Assembly (NCBI RefSeq): GCF_000331245.1
Contig: NZ_ANFZ01000009.1
Location: forward strand, 831,181-895,180
DNA from: Blastomonas sp. AAP53
GTDB taxonomy: Bacteria > Pseudomonadota > Alphaproteobacteria > Sphingomonadales > Sphingomonadaceae
DNA length: 64,000 nt
Direction of reading: 5' to 3'
A model generated the notes under the pieces. That model saw nothing but the letters and a program-made list of their open reading frames with translations, had not been told where the DNA came from and made no database searches. Of this stretch, positions 39,645-49,844 are shown piece by piece (within the stretch, counting starts at the first letter, position 1; each line of letters starts with the position of its first letter). A program made the position numbers and the translations under genes.

Positions 39645-39930
39645 GGACGCGATCCCGATCGATATGCTGCTGCATTCTAGCCTTGCGAGCCGGTTCAGCA
39701 ACAAGATCAACCTTGGTCCGCAGAATCGATTCGATGCGATCAGCGATCGCGACGAATGCAAATGCGCCGATCTTAGCCTCTGGGGCAAACCGCGCCGCCA
39801 GATCGACATCGGATTGGGGCCCTTCCTCGCCCCGCGCGGTCGACCCGAACAGCGACAATCGCTCAACACCCAGCGCGCGAAGCTCAGCTTCGTGGGCCTT
39901 CAATCGAGCAATCGCTGTCGCCTTGTCCAT
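39634..39930 (-). CDS. mntA: MntA-like nucleotidyltransferase antitoxin
   Basis: MntA neutralises HepT by adding AMP to its tyrosine. The 98 residues have the minimal nucleotidyltransferase fold with a perfect GS-x10-D-x-D motif: FGSTARGEEGPQSDVDLAA. The reading frame and the following hepT overlap by 11 bases, in antitoxin-first order. The pair sits between cobS and the PBP gene, which normally belong to a cobS-cobT neighbourhood; it may be a later insertion. Confidence 0.9.
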   Translation of the reverse strand: MDKATAIARLKAHEAELRALGVERLSLFGSTARGEEGPQSDVDLAARFAPEAKIGAFAFVAIADRIESILRTKVDLVAEPARKARMQQHIDRDRVHVF

Positions 39931-39945
39931 CGCACCCTCGCAAAA

Positions 39946-40938
39946 TCATCCCTTGCCGATAATGCTCTCCGGCAGGTCCTCGCCGAACACGCGCTGATAG
40001 TATTCCGCCACCAGCATCCGCTCGGCCTCGTCGCACTTGTTGAGGAACGACAGGCGGAACGCGAAGCCGATGTTGTGGAAGATCGCAGCGTTCTGGGCCC
40101 AGCTGATCACCGTGCGCGGGCTCATCACGGTCGAGATATCGCCGTTGATGAAACCCTGCCGGGTCAGGTCGGCGACCTTGACCATGTTCTTGACCACCTT
40201 GGGATCGGTCTCGCCCACCTTGGCGAGCACCACCTTGGCTTCGGTCTCGGCGGGCAGATAGTTGAGCGTGCACACGATGTTCCAGCGGTCCATCTGGCCC
40301 TGGTTGATCTGCTGCGTGCCATGGTACAATCCGCTGGTATCGCCCAGGCCCACGGTGTTGGCGGTGGCGAAAAGGCGGAAATAGGGGTTGGGGCGGATCA
40401 CGCGGTTCTGGTCGAGCAGCGTCAGCTTGCCCTCGGTCTCGAGCACGCGCTGGATCACGAACATCACATCGGGGCGGCCCGCGTCATATTCGTCGAACAC
40501 CAGGGCGGTCGGCGTCTGCAGCGCCCAGGGTAGCAGGCCCTCGCGGAATTCGGTCACCTGCTTGCCGTCGCGCAGCACGATCGCATCGCGGCCGACCAAG
40601 TCGATACGACTGATATGCGCATCGAGGTTGATGCGGATGCAAGGCCAGTTAAGGCGCGCGGCGATCTGTTCGATGTGCGTCGACTTGCCCGTGCCGTGAT
40701 AGCCCTGCACCATCACGCGGCGATTGTGGGCAAAGCCTGCCAGCACCGCGAGCGTGGTTTCCGGGTCGAACACGTAGCTCGGATCAAGATCGGGCACGCG
40801 CTCGTCGGCTTCGCTGAACGCGGGCACCTCCATGTCGATGTCGACGCCGAACACCTCGCGCGCCTTGACCATCCGGTCAGGGGCATCGAGCAGGGTGCCA
40901 TCGCGGCTGTCGGGCTGGGTATTGGAAATGTCTGTCAT
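39946..40938 (-). CDS. cobS: Aerobic cobaltochelatase subunit CobS
   Basis: CobS is the AAA+ ATPase partner of CobT. Walker A is [15 protein letters not shown] and Walker B is ALVFDEYDA. The sensor and arginine-finger region follows ([13 protein letters not shown]). ATG 40938 gives 330 residues; the longer frame has an unconserved extension. It follows the J-domain gene, and cobT lies 2.9 kb downstream rather than directly adjacent. Confidence 0.93.
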   Translation of the reverse strand: MTDISNTQPDSRDGTLLDAPDRMVKAREVFGVDIDMEVPAFSEADERVPDLDPSYVFDPETTLAVLAGFAHNRRVMVQGYHGTGKSTHIEQIAARLNWPCIRINLDAHISRIDLVGRDAIVLRDGKQVTEFREGLLPWALQTPTALVFDEYDAGRPDVMFVIQRVLETEGKLTLLDQNRVIRPNPYFRLFATANTVGLGDTSGLYHGTQQINQGQMDRWNIVCTLNYLPAETEAKVVLAKVGETDPKVVKNMVKVADLTRQGFINGDISTVMSPRTVISWAQNAAIFHNIGFAFRLSFLNKCDEAERMLVAEYYQRVFGEDLPESIIGKG

Positions 40939-40994
40939 GTTGGTGTCCGCTGTTAATCGGTCGCTTAAAGATGCTGCAACGCCCGATCGCACGA

Positions 40995-41714
40995 TCAGGT
41001 GAACGCAGCAAGTTTGCGCAAGTGCGTATAGGCGGCGATGACCTCCTGCAAGGCTTTCTCGTGGGCCCGGTCACCGCCGTTACGGTCTGGGTGATAGGCG
41101 CGCACCAACCTGGAATAGGCCTGGCGAATCGTCGTGCGGTTGGCATCCGCGCCAAGCCCCAGCGTCTTGAGCGCGCTCCGATCAGCCACGCTCAGGCCGC
41201 GCTGCGCTGCTGCACGGTCGTTTGCCTGGGCGGCCGCGCGATCCTTGATGTTCTGGCGGAAGCGCGCCCCGATGGCATCGAGCGGATCGGAAAAGTCGCT
41301 CCAGCGCGGCGACGAGCCTGCCCCGGCTGCAAACGCGCGGGTCTCACGGTCCCATCCCGACGTAGGGCGCTGCGCGTCATAGATTTCCTCGGCGGTCATC
41401 CCGGCGAAGAAATTGTAGCGCTCGTTGAACTCGCGAATGTGTTCCAGGCAGTACCAGCGATAGCGGCCCGGCCCGTCAAAACGCGATCCGTGCGAGCGGT
41501 CCTGCGCGGGAGGCGCGCGAAATTCGCCGTCTTGCGCGCATTCGGCCCAGTCGCATCGGTGCCCGGTGCCTTCCACCCGGCCATGAAAGCGCGCCCGGCG
41601 CCGCGCGGTGCCGTCGTGCTTTTCCTGATCGTTCCCGTCTGCCAAAACCCGATGCCGTCCATTGCTGCTCGCCGCCTCGCCATGCGGCGGGGAGCAGGCT
41701 ATATAAGGTGGCAT
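40995..41714 (-). CDS. J-domain (DnaJ-like) protein
   Basis: The C-terminal 65 residues form a J domain with the HPD motif in [10 protein letters not shown]; helix II is [14 protein letters not shown]. The N-terminal part has a cysteine/tryptophan pattern ([19 protein letters not shown] ... [13 protein letters not shown]) that could bind metal. Such proteins stimulate DnaK. The ATG at 41714 shares bases with the bolA start on the other strand, so the true start may be internal, for example a TTG near 41645. It precedes cobS. Confidence 0.8.
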   Translation of the reverse strand: MPPYIACSPPHGEAASSNGRHRVLADGNDQEKHDGTARRRARFHGRVEGTGHRCDWAECAQDGEFRAPPAQDRSHGSRFDGPGRYRWYCLEHIREFNERYNFFAGMTAEEIYDAQRPTSGWDRETRAFAAGAGSSPRWSDFSDPLDAIGARFRQNIKDRAAAQANDRAAAQRGLSVADRSALKTLGLGADANRTTIRQAYSRLVRAYHPDRNGGDRAHEKALQEVIAAYTHLRKLAAFT

Positions 41715-41997
41715 GAACACGAAAACCAAGGGGCCGATGGCCTGCGAAATCGAAAACCGGCTGACGGTGGCCTTGTCGCCAACCATGCTGGATGTCATCA
41801 ACGACAGCGCCAAGCACAGCGGTCATATGGGCGATGATGGCAGCGGCGAATCGCATTTCACCGTGATCATCGAAAGCGCAGCCTTTACCGGCAAATCGCG
41901 TCTCGAACGTCAGCGCATGGTCAACACCGCGCTGGGTGATCTGCCAGGGCAGAAAGTGCACGCGATGGCGATCAAGGCGCGGGCCCCGGGCGAATAG
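41713..41997 (+). CDS. bolA: BolA family protein
   Basis: BolA-like proteins work with monothiol glutaredoxins in iron-sulfur cluster and stress responses. The 94 residues have the family core SHFTVIIESAAFTGKSRLERQRMVN and the C-terminal VHAMAIKARAP. AAGGTGGC precedes the ATG. It is divergent from the J-domain gene, with the two start codons overlapping in a CATG. Confidence 0.92.
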   Translation: MNTKTKGPMACEIENRLTVALSPTMLDVINDSAKHSGHMGDDGSGESHFTVIIESAAFTGKSRLERQRMVNTALGDLPGQKVHAMAIKARAPGE

Positions 41998-42029
41998 CCT
42001 GCTGCAGCACCCCAGAAGGCTGACCGGAC

Positions 42030-42917
42030 ATGACCGACTTCCCCCTTTCCCGCATCGCGCTGCCCACCGGTGTCGAGCTTGATGTCGCCATCGCCGGGCC
42101 CGCCGACGCACCGCCGGTCATCCTGCTACACGGCTTTCCGGAATCGCACCGCACCTGGCGCTATGTGATGGCGCATTTTCAGGACCGGTATCGGCTGATC
42201 GCGCCCGACCAGCGCGGGTTCTGCAATTCATCGAAGCCTGAGGGCGTCGAAGCATATCAGCCTAAAAACATGGTCGCAGATCTGCTGGCATTGGCTGATC
42301 ATCTGGGCATCGAGACATTCACGCTTGTGGGTCATGACTGGGGCGGTGCGATTGCGTGGATGGCGGCGCTCAACCATCCCGATCGCGTCGCGCGCTTGGT
42401 CATGGCCAATGCCGCGCACCCGTTCACCTACCAAAAGGCGCTGTTCGACGATCCCGATCAGCGGATGTCCGCGCAGTACATCACCGAAATGCGCCAACCC
42501 GATTTCGAGGCGAAGGTGGAGGCCATGGGCTGGGACGCCTATTTCGACTCGCGCTTTGCCGAACCCAGCGCTGCGGTGCACATCACGCCCGAGGAACGTG
42601 CGATCTACCTCGCGCAATGGCAGACGCCCGGGGCGTTCACCGCGATGGTGAACTGGTACCGCGCCAGCCCGCTGATCGTCCCTCCGGTCGCAGGCGGCGT
42701 GCCCCGCCCCGCCTATCTCGACCGCCCCTTCCCGCCCGTCACCCAGCCGACATTGCTCTATTGGGCGATGGACGATTACGCGCTGCGGCCCTCGTTGCTC
42801 GACGGCATCGAGACTTTGGTGCCCGATCTGACGCTGGTGAAGGCGCCCGGCGGGCATTTCGTGCCTTGGGAGCAACCCGAAGCGCTGATCTCGGCGATGG
42901 AGGGGTTTCTGGACTAA
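42030..42917 (+). CDS. Alpha/beta hydrolase, epoxide hydrolase-like
   Basis: The 295 residues have the HGFPES oxyanion motif, the nucleophile elbow GHDWGGAIAW with an aspartate nucleophile, a second acid near YWAMDDYALRPS, and the catalytic His in GGHFVPWEQ. An Asp nucleophile fits epoxide hydrolases and haloalkane dehalogenases; the HGFPE motif favours epoxide hydrolase. The substrate is not known. It follows bolA by 32 bases. Confidence 0.88.
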   Translation: MTDFPLSRIALPTGVELDVAIAGPADAPPVILLHGFPESHRTWRYVMAHFQDRYRLIAPDQRGFCNSSKPEGVEAYQPKNMVADLLALADHLGIETFTLVGHDWGGAIAWMAALNHPDRVARLVMANAAHPFTYQKALFDDPDQRMSAQYITEMRQPDFEAKVEAMGWDAYFDSRFAEPSAAVHITPEERAIYLAQWQTPGAFTAMVNWYRASPLIVPPVAGGVPRPAYLDRPFPPVTQPTLLYWAMDDYALRPSLLDGIETLVPDLTLVKAPGGHFVPWEQPEALISAMEGFLD

Positions 42918-42997
42918 GGTGCGGGATGGCGGCTTCGGTGTGTGTTCGGCAAAAAGCGGTCGTTCGGCAAACGACCCCGAAGCGGTCGCCGATTGGC

Positions 42998-43366
42998 CTA
43001 GTCCTCGTCGCTAAAGCGAACCCCGACATTGGTGAAATGCTCCTCGTCCGCGAAGCCTTGGCCGAGGTCGTAGAGATAGAGCGTAACAGGGCACGGCTTA
43101 CCTTCAGCCCATTGCACGGCTTCGGCTACCGAGATGGCCTCTAGTGCCTCATAATCAACGGTCAGGCTTGGATCACTCTCGGGCGCCTGATCGGAATCCT
43201 TACAGCTATTATCGTGCTCGGTAGCTTCGACGATAGCGTTGACCTCCCGCCACCGATAAGGTCGAGTTCGCTTGTCGATGATGTTCCAAAGCATCTGGTT
43301 GAAATACCGATGGCTTTCGAAAGTGACAATGGCAGAAAACCACCCAATATACGATATTCCTGGCAT
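42998..43366 (-). CDS. Hypothetical protein
   Basis: This 122-residue frame is less GC-rich than its neighbours and has a normal amino-acid composition, with PVTLYLYDLGQGFADEEHF and TNVGVRFSDED at the acidic C-terminus. I do not recognise a family. No strong ribosome-binding site is visible; GGCTGG precedes the ATG. It sits between the hydrolase and a repeat-rich gap before hisG and may have been acquired. Confidence 0.5.
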   Translation of the reverse strand: MPGISYIGWFSAIVTFESHRYFNQMLWNIIDKRTRPYRWREVNAIVEATEHDNSCKDSDQAPESDPSLTVDYEALEAISVAEAVQWAEGKPCPVTLYLYDLGQGFADEEHFTNVGVRFSDED

Positions 43367-43860
43367 CCAGCCGCCGCCCTAGAAGCGGACGATCCTGACC
43401 ACCTCCGCTCAGCCTGAGCCTGGCGAAGGCCCCGCGCAGCCCTCGGCCGCCCCGATCAGACGTTCTCCGGCGAGCGCTGCAGTCCAGGCGCGGGCTTAAT
43501 CGGAGGGACCGTTGGAAGCGGGACCCTTTTCTTAGCTTCGCGTGAACCCGATATTTTCACGCAAAGGCGCAAACGACAATGGCGGGCCGTCGCAGGTGCA
43601 CCTCTGTTGCACTGGAGTCCGGCTTTCGCCGCAAAGCGGTGCATGGAGACGCAACCCTTAGCGCGGGGCCTTCGACAGGCTCAGGCTGAGCGGGTGGAGT
43701 GAGGGTGCGAGGGCGGGCGTAAGGCTGGGCGCGCGACGTAAGTGAAGAACTGCACGAGCGACATGGACGGTGTGGGCGGTCTTCGCGCCGATCTGCCGCT
43801 CGATTTCCTCTCGCCGCTCCATATTGCCCTTTGCCCTGCTTGCCCCTACATGCCGCGACC
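43367..43860. other. Repeat-rich gap before hisG
   Basis: This 494-base stretch holds an inverted pair of family B repeats (43405-43437 and 43661-43692). Between them is a small inverted repeat, CGTGAA/TTCACG around 43548-43568. The hisG promoter should lie in the last 170 bases. A 54-codon minus-strand frame (43658-43822) with a fair AAAGGG site ends inside the second repeat; it may be a remnant. Confidence 0.55.
43405..43692. repeat. Inverted repeat pair (family B)
   Basis: The unit CTCAGCCTGAGCCTGTCGAA (one variant base in the left copy) plus a GGCCCCGCGC extension occurs at 43405-43437 and, inverted, at 43661-43692. It resembles intergenic palindromic repeats common in proteobacteria. 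The two copies enclose about 220 bases without a recognised gene. Confidence 0.75.
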
Positions 43861-44526
43861 ATGGCCGACACGCTGATCTTTGCAATCCCCAAGGGGCGAA
43901 TCCTCGACGATGCCCTGCCCGTGCTCGAACGGGTGGGCATAACGCCGGCCGCAGATTTTCATGATCCCAAATGCCGGTCGCTGCGGTTCGGCACCAATCG
44001 CGCCGACATGGACATCATCCGCGTGCGCGCGTTCGATGTCGCCACCTTCGTCGCGCATGGCGCAGCGCAGATCGGCATCGTCGGTTCGGACGTGATCGAC
44101 GAGTTTGATTATTCGGACCTTTATGCCCCGATTGACCTCGATTTCGGCCACTGCCGCCTGTCGGTGGCAGAGCCTGTCGACGAGGCCGCCGACACCCAGC
44201 CGCGCCCGTCGCATATCCGTGTCGCCACCAAATATCCCAACATCACCCGTCGTTATTTCGAGCAGCAGGGCGTGCAGGCCGAGTGCGTCAAATTGAATGG
44301 CGCGATGGAACTCGCCCCCTCGCTGGGCCTGTCGCGGCGGATCGTCGATCTGGTGGAATCGGGCCGCACATTGAAGGACAACGGGCTGGTGGAAACGCAG
44401 GTCATCATGAAGGTCTCGGCCCGGCTGATCGTCAACCGCGCCGCGCTGAAGAAGGACTTTGCGCGGCTGGGCCCGTTGATGTCCGCCTTCCGTGATCTGG
44501 CCGCAGAACGCAGGCAGGCAGCATGA
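43861..44526 (+). CDS. hisG: ATP phosphoribosyltransferase, short form
   Basis: HisG joins ATP and PRPP, the first step of histidine synthesis. The 221 residues begin [20 protein letters not shown], contain [10 protein letters not shown], and end without the C-terminal regulatory ACT-like domain. Short-form HisG needs HisZ as partner; hisZ is not in the window. hisD starts on its stop (ATGA), so the two are coupled. Confidence 0.95.
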   Translation: MADTLIFAIPKGRILDDALPVLERVGITPAADFHDPKCRSLRFGTNRADMDIIRVRAFDVATFVAHGAAQIGIVGSDVIDEFDYSDLYAPIDLDFGHCRLSVAEPVDEAADTQPRPSHIRVATKYPNITRRYFEQQGVQAECVKLNGAMELAPSLGLSRRIVDLVESGRTLKDNGLVETQVIMKVSARLIVNRAALKKDFARLGPLMSAFRDLAAERRQAA

Positions 44527-45812
44527 CCTTGAGACTTTCCACCCGCGACGCAGACTTCGCCCGCGCGTTCGACCGGTTGGTGCGCGGACGGCGCGAGAGC
44601 GACATAGAGGTCACCCGCGACGTCACCGCGATCATCGCCGACGTCAAGGCGCGCGGCGATGCGGCAGTGGCCGATTACACCTCGCGCTTTGACGATTACA
44701 GCCTCGACGGTGGCGGCTGGAGCATCAGCAAGGAAGAGTGTGCGGCGGCCTATGCAGCGCTCAGCGATGAGCTACGCACTGCGCTCGATCTCGCCGCTGC
44801 CCGTATCCGCGCCTATCACGAAGCGCAGCTGCCCGAGAACCGCGACTACACCGATGCCGCCGGCGTGCGGCTGGGTGCGCGGTGGAGCGCGGTCGATGCG
44901 GCGGGGCTGTACGTCCCCGGTGGCCGCGCAGCCTATCCCTCCTCGCTGCTGATGAACGCCATTCCCGCCCGCGTGGCAGGGGTCGAGCGACTGGTGGTGG
45001 TGACCCCGACGCCCAAGGGCGTGGTCAATCCGCTGGTGCTCGCTGCTGCACATCTGGCGGGCGTCGATGAAGTGTGGCGGATCGGCGGCGCGCATGCCGT
45101 CGCTGCGCTCGCCTATGGCACGCAGAATATCCGCCCGGTCGATGTCATCACCGGACCCGGCAACGCCTGGGTCGCAGAGGCCAAGCGCCAGCTGTACGGC
45201 GTGGTCGGTATCGACATGGTCGCAGGCCCGTCCGAAATCGTCGTCGTCGCCGACGCGCAGAACGACCCCGAATGGATTGCCGCCGACCTGCTCAGCCAGT
45301 CCGAGCACGACCCGACCAGCCAATCGATCCTGTTCACCGACGATGCAGGCTATGCCGATATCGTCGCGGATCTGGTCGGCGTGCAGCTCGCCAGCCTGTC
45401 GACGCAGAAGGTCGCGACCAAGGCCTGGGAAGACAATGGCGCGATCATCGTCGTCGACAGCCTCGACGAGGCGATGCCGCTGGTCAACCGGCTGGCAGCG
45501 GAGCATCTCGAGCTGGCGGTCGAAGACCCCGAGCCATTGTTCGCGCAGGTCCGCCACGCCGGATCGGTCTTCCTCGGACGGCTGACGCCCGAAGCGGTGG
45601 GCGATTATGTCGCCGGTCCCAACCACGTGTTGCCCACCGGGCGGCGCGCACGTTTTTCCTCGGGCCTGTCGGTGCTCGATTTCATGAAGCGCACCAGCTT
45701 CATCCAGCTGGGCCGCGAAGGCCTTGCCGCGATTGGCCCTGCCGCCGTTGCGCTCGCCGAGATGGAAGGCCTGCCCGCCCATGCCGAAAGCGTTCGGCGG
45801 CGGCTGACATGA
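44523..45812 (+). CDS. hisD: Histidinol dehydrogenase
   Basis: HisD oxidises histidinol to histidine in two NAD-dependent steps with zinc. The 429 residues include [45 protein letters not shown] and [11 protein letters not shown] with zinc/catalytic residues, and the C-terminal [19 protein letters not shown]. It overlaps hisG by four bases and is followed by nusB ten bases later. Confidence 0.97.
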   Translation: MTLRLSTRDADFARAFDRLVRGRRESDIEVTRDVTAIIADVKARGDAAVADYTSRFDDYSLDGGGWSISKEECAAAYAALSDELRTALDLAAARIRAYHEAQLPENRDYTDAAGVRLGARWSAVDAAGLYVPGGRAAYPSSLLMNAIPARVAGVERLVVVTPTPKGVVNPLVLAAAHLAGVDEVWRIGGAHAVAALAYGTQNIRPVDVITGPGNAWVAEAKRQLYGVVGIDMVAGPSEIVVVADAQNDPEWIAADLLSQSEHDPTSQSILFTDDAGYADIVADLVGVQLASLSTQKVATKAWEDNGAIIVVDSLDEAMPLVNRLAAEHLELAVEDPEPLFAQVRHAGSVFLGRLTPEAVGDYVAGPNHVLPTGRRARFSSGLSVLDFMKRTSFIQLGREGLAAIGPAAVALAEMEGLPAHAESVRRRLT

Positions 45813-45822
45813 TGGAACACAC

Positions 45823-46269
45823 ATGAACGACAAATCCAAACCCCGCTCCGCCGCGCGCCTTGCCGCGGTCCAGGCCCTTTATCAGCACACGATGGAGACA
45901 ACTCCGATCGCGCAGCTGCTGCATGAATTCCACATGCACCGGCTGGGCGCCGAGATCGAGGACGACCAGTATGCCGAAGCCGACGTGGCGTTCTTCGACG
46001 ATGTCGTGAAGGGCACGGTAGCGCGGCTCGAAGAGATTGACGCGCTGATCGCAGCCCGGCTGGCCGAAGGCTGGTCGATCGGGCGGCTCGACCGCACGCT
46101 GCACCAGATCCTGCGCGCTGGCACCTATGAGCTGCTCGCGCGCCCGGACGTGCCGGTGGGCAGCGTCATCAACGAATATCTCGATGTCGCGCATGCCTTT
46201 TTCGACAGCAAGGACACGCGCTTTGCCAACGGCCTGCTCGACGGCATCGCGAAAGATGTGCGGCGCTGA
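45823..46269 (+). CDS. nusB: Transcription antitermination factor NusB
   Basis: NusB binds boxA RNA with S10 and helps rRNA antitermination. The 148-residue all-helical protein has SAARLAAVQALYQ, YELLARPDVPVGSVINEYLDVAHAFF and KDTRFANGLLDGIAKDV. It follows hisD within the same transcript. A family A repeat pair separates it from thiL. Confidence 0.95.
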   Translation: MNDKSKPRSAARLAAVQALYQHTMETTPIAQLLHEFHMHRLGAEIEDDQYAEADVAFFDDVVKGTVARLEEIDALIAARLAEGWSIGRLDRTLHQILRAGTYELLARPDVPVGSVINEYLDVAHAFFDSKDTRFANGLLDGIAKDVRR

Positions 46270-46279
46270 GCTTGCGCAC

Positions 46280-46396
46280 GTCCCTCGACTTCGCTCGGGA
46301 CAGACGGGAGTGGGTATCGCCCCGCAAAGTTTGTCGGGCGATATGAAACCTGTTGCGCTTTCCCTTATCCGTCTGTCCCGAGCGAAGTCGAGGGAC
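46280..46396. repeat. REP pair, family A (copy 3)
   Basis: Two inverted copies of the family A unit lie at 46280-46301 and 46375-46396, around a 73-base spacer. The pair fills most of the nusB-thiL gap and is flanked by CAGACGGGAGT and its partner CCGTCTG. Confidence 0.8.
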
Positions 46397-46419
46397 GTAT
46401 CTGCTAGGGTCATATCTGG

Positions 46420-47343
46420 ATGACCACAGAGCCCGCCTTCATCGATCTGCTGCGCGCACTCGCCACCGATCCGGCGGCGCGCGACCTCAACGATGATGCG
46501 GCGGTTCTGACCATCGGAAAGCAATCGCTCGTCATCACCAAGGACATGCTCGTCGAAGGCGTGCATTTCCTGCCCGATGATCCGCCCGCCGATATCGCGT
46601 GGAAGCTGGTCGCGGTGAACGCATCCGATCTCGCCGCCAAGGGCGCAGCCCCGCTGGCCTGCCTGACCGGGCACAGCCTTTCAGCCGATCCCGCCTGGGA
46701 TTCAGCCTTTGTCAAAGGTTTGCGCGCGGCGCTCGACCACCATGGCATGCCGCTGATCGGCGGCGATACAGTGAGCGTGCCACCGGGCCAGGCGCGCGTG
46801 CTCTCGCTGACCGCGATCGGCCTGCCCTCGGTCCCGGTGCCGCCCTCGCGAGCAGGCGCGCTTGCAAGCGACGGGCTGTTCGTCACCGGAACGATCGGCG
46901 ATGGCTGGGCGGGCCTGGAACTGCTGCAATCGGGCAAGGCGCAGCCCGAAGGCCTGATCCGCGCCTATCGCCGCCCAATTGCTCGGATCGAGGATGGCCG
47001 CGCGCTGTCACAGGTCGCACACGCGATGATGGACGTCTCCGACGGGCTGCTGATCGATGCCGCGCGCATGGGGCGCGCGTCGGGGCTGGCAGTGCGGATT
47101 GACCTCGCCAATGTGCCGTTGAGCCCAGACTATGCCGCCACGTTCGGGAGCGATCAGACCGCAGCCCTGTCTGCAGCAATCGGTGGCGATGACTACCAGC
47201 TGCTGCTGGCAGCCGATCCGCAAGCGCACCTGCCGGTCGCCGTCACCCGTGTCGGCGGCTTCGCCCAAGGCGAAGGCCTGAGCCTCACCTGGAACGGAAT
47301 TCCCGTCCCGCTGCCTGAAAAACTGGGCTGGCTGCACGGCTGA
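46420..47343 (+). CDS. thiL: Thiamine-monophosphate kinase
   Basis: ThiL phosphorylates thiamine monophosphate to the active diphosphate. The 307 residues begin with LNDDAAVL and [12 protein letters not shown], followed by SDLAAKGA and GGDTV for metal/ATP binding, and the C-terminal [12 protein letters not shown] and IGGDDYQLL. The product would serve TPP enzymes such as the one at 25710-27356. It follows nusB, as in other alphaproteobacteria. Confidence 0.95.
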   Translation: MTTEPAFIDLLRALATDPAARDLNDDAAVLTIGKQSLVITKDMLVEGVHFLPDDPPADIAWKLVAVNASDLAAKGAAPLACLTGHSLSADPAWDSAFVKGLRAALDHHGMPLIGGDTVSVPPGQARVLSLTAIGLPSVPVPPSRAGALASDGLFVTGTIGDGWAGLELLQSGKAQPEGLIRAYRRPIARIEDGRALSQVAHAMMDVSDGLLIDAARMGRASGLAVRIDLANVPLSPDYAATFGSDQTAALSAAIGGDDYQLLLAADPQAHLPVAVTRVGGFAQGEGLSLTWNGIPVPLPEKLGWLHG

Positions 47344-47501
47344 TCGGGGACGCGAATGACGTCGCGTCGGCCTTAACTTTATTAAGTTGCACCCCCTCGC
47401 ACCCCGCTTATACCTATGCGCCAGGGACGCTGACGTTCGTGCAAGGGCGCGGTGATCGCCTGCCTGGCCTTTTGGCCTTCGCTTTTTTGGGGGAGCGACG
47501 C

Positions 47502-49634
47502 ATGAATGTTGTCTTGATAGCCATCCTGTGTGGGGTGGTCGCAGTCCTTTATGGAATCATCACAAGCAGACAGGTTCTGAGCCAATCACCGGGCAATGCC
47601 CGAATGCAGGAAATCGGTGCCGCCATCCAGGAAGGCGCGCAGGCCTATCTCGGCCGACAATATCGTACCATCGCCATCGTCGGCATCGTCGTCCTCGCCC
47701 TAGTATGGGGCCTGCTCGACAAGTTCGGCAACCCGGTTTCCGCTGTCGGCTTCGTGCTGGGCGCGGTGCTCTCGGGCGTGGCGGGTTATATCGGCATGAA
47801 CATCTCGGTGCGCGCCAACATGCGCACCGCGCAGGCCGCCAGCGTCTCGCTGCAGGCGGGGCTGACGCTCGCCTTCCGTGCAGGTGCGATCACCGGCATG
47901 CTGGTGGCAGGGCTTGGACTGCTGGCGACGGCGGGCTATTTCTATTATCTCTACGCCATCGCGGGCCATGGCCTCAGCGATCCCGAGGATCGCAACATCG
48001 TCAACGGCCTTGTTGCCCTCGCCTTCGGTGCGTCGCTGATCTCGATCTTCGCGCGGCTGGGCGGCGGCATCTTCACCAAGGCGGCCGACGTCGGTGCAGA
48101 CCTTGTCGGCAAGGTCGAGGCGGGAATCCCCGAGGATGACCCCCGCAACCCCGCGGTCATCGCCGATAACGTGGGCGACAATGTCGGCGACTGCGCCGGC
48201 ATGGCCGCCGACCTGTTCGAGACCTATGTCGTCACCATCGGCGTCACCATGGTCGCGATCGCGCTGCTGGTGGCGGGCGACGATGCCGGCTTGCTGCCAC
48301 TGGTCGGCCTGCCGCTGGGCATCTGCGGATTGTGCATCATCACCTCGATCATCGGCACCTATTTCGTCCGGCTGGGATCAAGCAACTCGATCATGGGCGC
48401 GATGTACAAGGGCTTTGCGGTGACCGCCGTGCTGTCCGCGATCGGGCTGTATTTCGTCACTGATGCGATCATCGGCATGGGCAGCGTCTATTCGTTGAAG
48501 CCCGAAGAGGGTGTCGTCACGCAGACCTTCACCGGCATGGACCTGTATCTGACGATGCTGGTCGGGCTGGGCGTCACCGGGCTGATCATCTGGATCACCG
48601 AATATTACACCGGCACCAACTACCGCCCGGTCCGCTCGATCGCCAAGGCATCGGAAACCGGACATGGCACCAACGTGATCCAGGGACTGGCGATCAGCCT
48701 CGAGGCGACCGCTTTGCCTACGTTGCTGATCGTCGTGGCAGCGATCGTCGCGCACCAGTTGGCCGGCGTCGTCGGCATCGCCTTTGCCGCCACCGCGATG
48801 CTGGCGCTCGCCGGTATGGTCGTAGCATTGGATGCTTATGGCCCGGTGACCGACAATGCGGGCGGCATTGCGGAGATGGCGGGGCTGCCCGACAGCGTCC
48901 GCGAAAAGACCGATGCTTTGGATGCCGTGGGCAACACCACCAAGGCGGTGACAAAGGGCTATGCCATCGGCTCTGCGGGGCTTGCAGCGCTGGTGCTGTT
49001 CGGCGCGTACACGACTGACCTCAAGGAGTTCTTCCCTGACGTGCCGGTCGATTTCTCACTCTCCAACCCTTACGTCATCGTAGGACTCCTGCTCGGCGCG
49101 TTGCTGCCCTATCTGTTCGGCGCAATGGGCATGACCGCAGTGGGCAGGGCCGCAGGCGCGGTGGTCGAAGAGGTGCGCGAGCAGTTCCGCACCAATCCGG
49201 GCATCATGCTGGGCACGTCGAAGCCCGATTACGCCCGCACCGTCGATCTGGTCACCAAGGCGGCGATCAAGGAGATGATCATCCCCTCGCTGCTGCCGGT
49301 GCTCGCGCCGATCGTGGTCTACTACGTCATCACCGCCGTCGCGGGCCAGGCCAATGGCTTTGCGGCGCTGGGAGCGCTGCTGCTGGGCGTCATCGTCTCG
49401 GGCCTGTTCGTGGCACTTTCCATGACGAGCGGTGGCGGCGCGTGGGACAATGCCAAGAAGTATATCGAGGACGGCCATCACGGCGGCAAGGGATCGGACG
49501 CACACAAGGCGGCGGTCACTGGCGACACCGTGGGCGATCCGTACAAGGACACCGCAGGCCCTGCGGTCAACCCGATGATCAAGATTACGAATATTGTCGC
49601 GCTGCTTCTGCTCGCGGCGCTTGCAGCGGGCTGA
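47502..49634 (+). CDS. hppA: Membrane H+-translocating pyrophosphatase
   Basis: This integral membrane protein (710 residues, about 16 helices) couples pyrophosphate hydrolysis to proton pumping. The catalytic region has [37 protein letters not shown] and [14 protein letters not shown]. The ion-specificity site reads [10 protein letters not shown], with Lys (K481) in place of the Ala found in potassium-dependent enzymes, so it is the K+-independent type. GGGGGAG lies six bases before ATG 47502. A clear terminator follows. Confidence 0.97.
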   Translation: MNVVLIAILCGVVAVLYGIITSRQVLSQSPGNARMQEIGAAIQEGAQAYLGRQYRTIAIVGIVVLALVWGLLDKFGNPVSAVGFVLGAVLSGVAGYIGMNISVRANMRTAQAASVSLQAGLTLAFRAGAITGMLVAGLGLLATAGYFYYLYAIAGHGLSDPEDRNIVNGLVALAFGASLISIFARLGGGIFTKAADVGADLVGKVEAGIPEDDPRNPAVIADNVGDNVGDCAGMAADLFETYVVTIGVTMVAIALLVAGDDAGLLPLVGLPLGICGLCIITSIIGTYFVRLGSSNSIMGAMYKGFAVTAVLSAIGLYFVTDAIIGMGSVYSLKPEEGVVTQTFTGMDLYLTMLVGLGVTGLIIWITEYYTGTNYRPVRSIAKASETGHGTNVIQGLAISLEATALPTLLIVVAAIVAHQLAGVVGIAFAATAMLALAGMVVALDAYGPVTDNAGGIAEMAGLPDSVREKTDALDAVGNTTKAVTKGYAIGSAGLAALVLFGAYTTDLKEFFPDVPVDFSLSNPYVIVGLLLGALLPYLFGAMGMTAVGRAAGAVVEEVREQFRTNPGIMLGTSKPDYARTVDLVTKAAIKEMIIPSLLPVLAPIVVYYVITAVAGQANGFAALGALLLGVIVSGLFVALSMTSGGGAWDNAKKYIEDGHHGGKGSDAHKAAVTGDTVGDPYKDTAGPAVNPMIKITNIVALLLLAALAAG

Positions 49635-49669
49635 TCCTTACGATAGCCTGACCACTTGAACGACAACTC

Positions 49670-49703
49670 GCCCCGCCGGGCTCACGCCTGGCGGGGCTTT
49701 TTG
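49670..49703 (+). terminator. Intrinsic terminator after hppA
   Basis: GCCCCGCC (49670-49677) pairs with GGCGGGGC (49690-49697) and is followed by five T's. It lies 36 bases after the hppA stop. Confidence 0.9.
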
Positions 49704-49844
49704 TTGGCCCGCGTGCAGGATCATCATGGCGGTTCAGGCTTAACGGGTTAACCATTCCACTTAAACTGTTGTTTCGATGTGCCGCGCTATACCATCTGTG
49801 GGGGCCGGAAATGTTCCGGACCAAAGCAGGACCGCGATAGCTGC

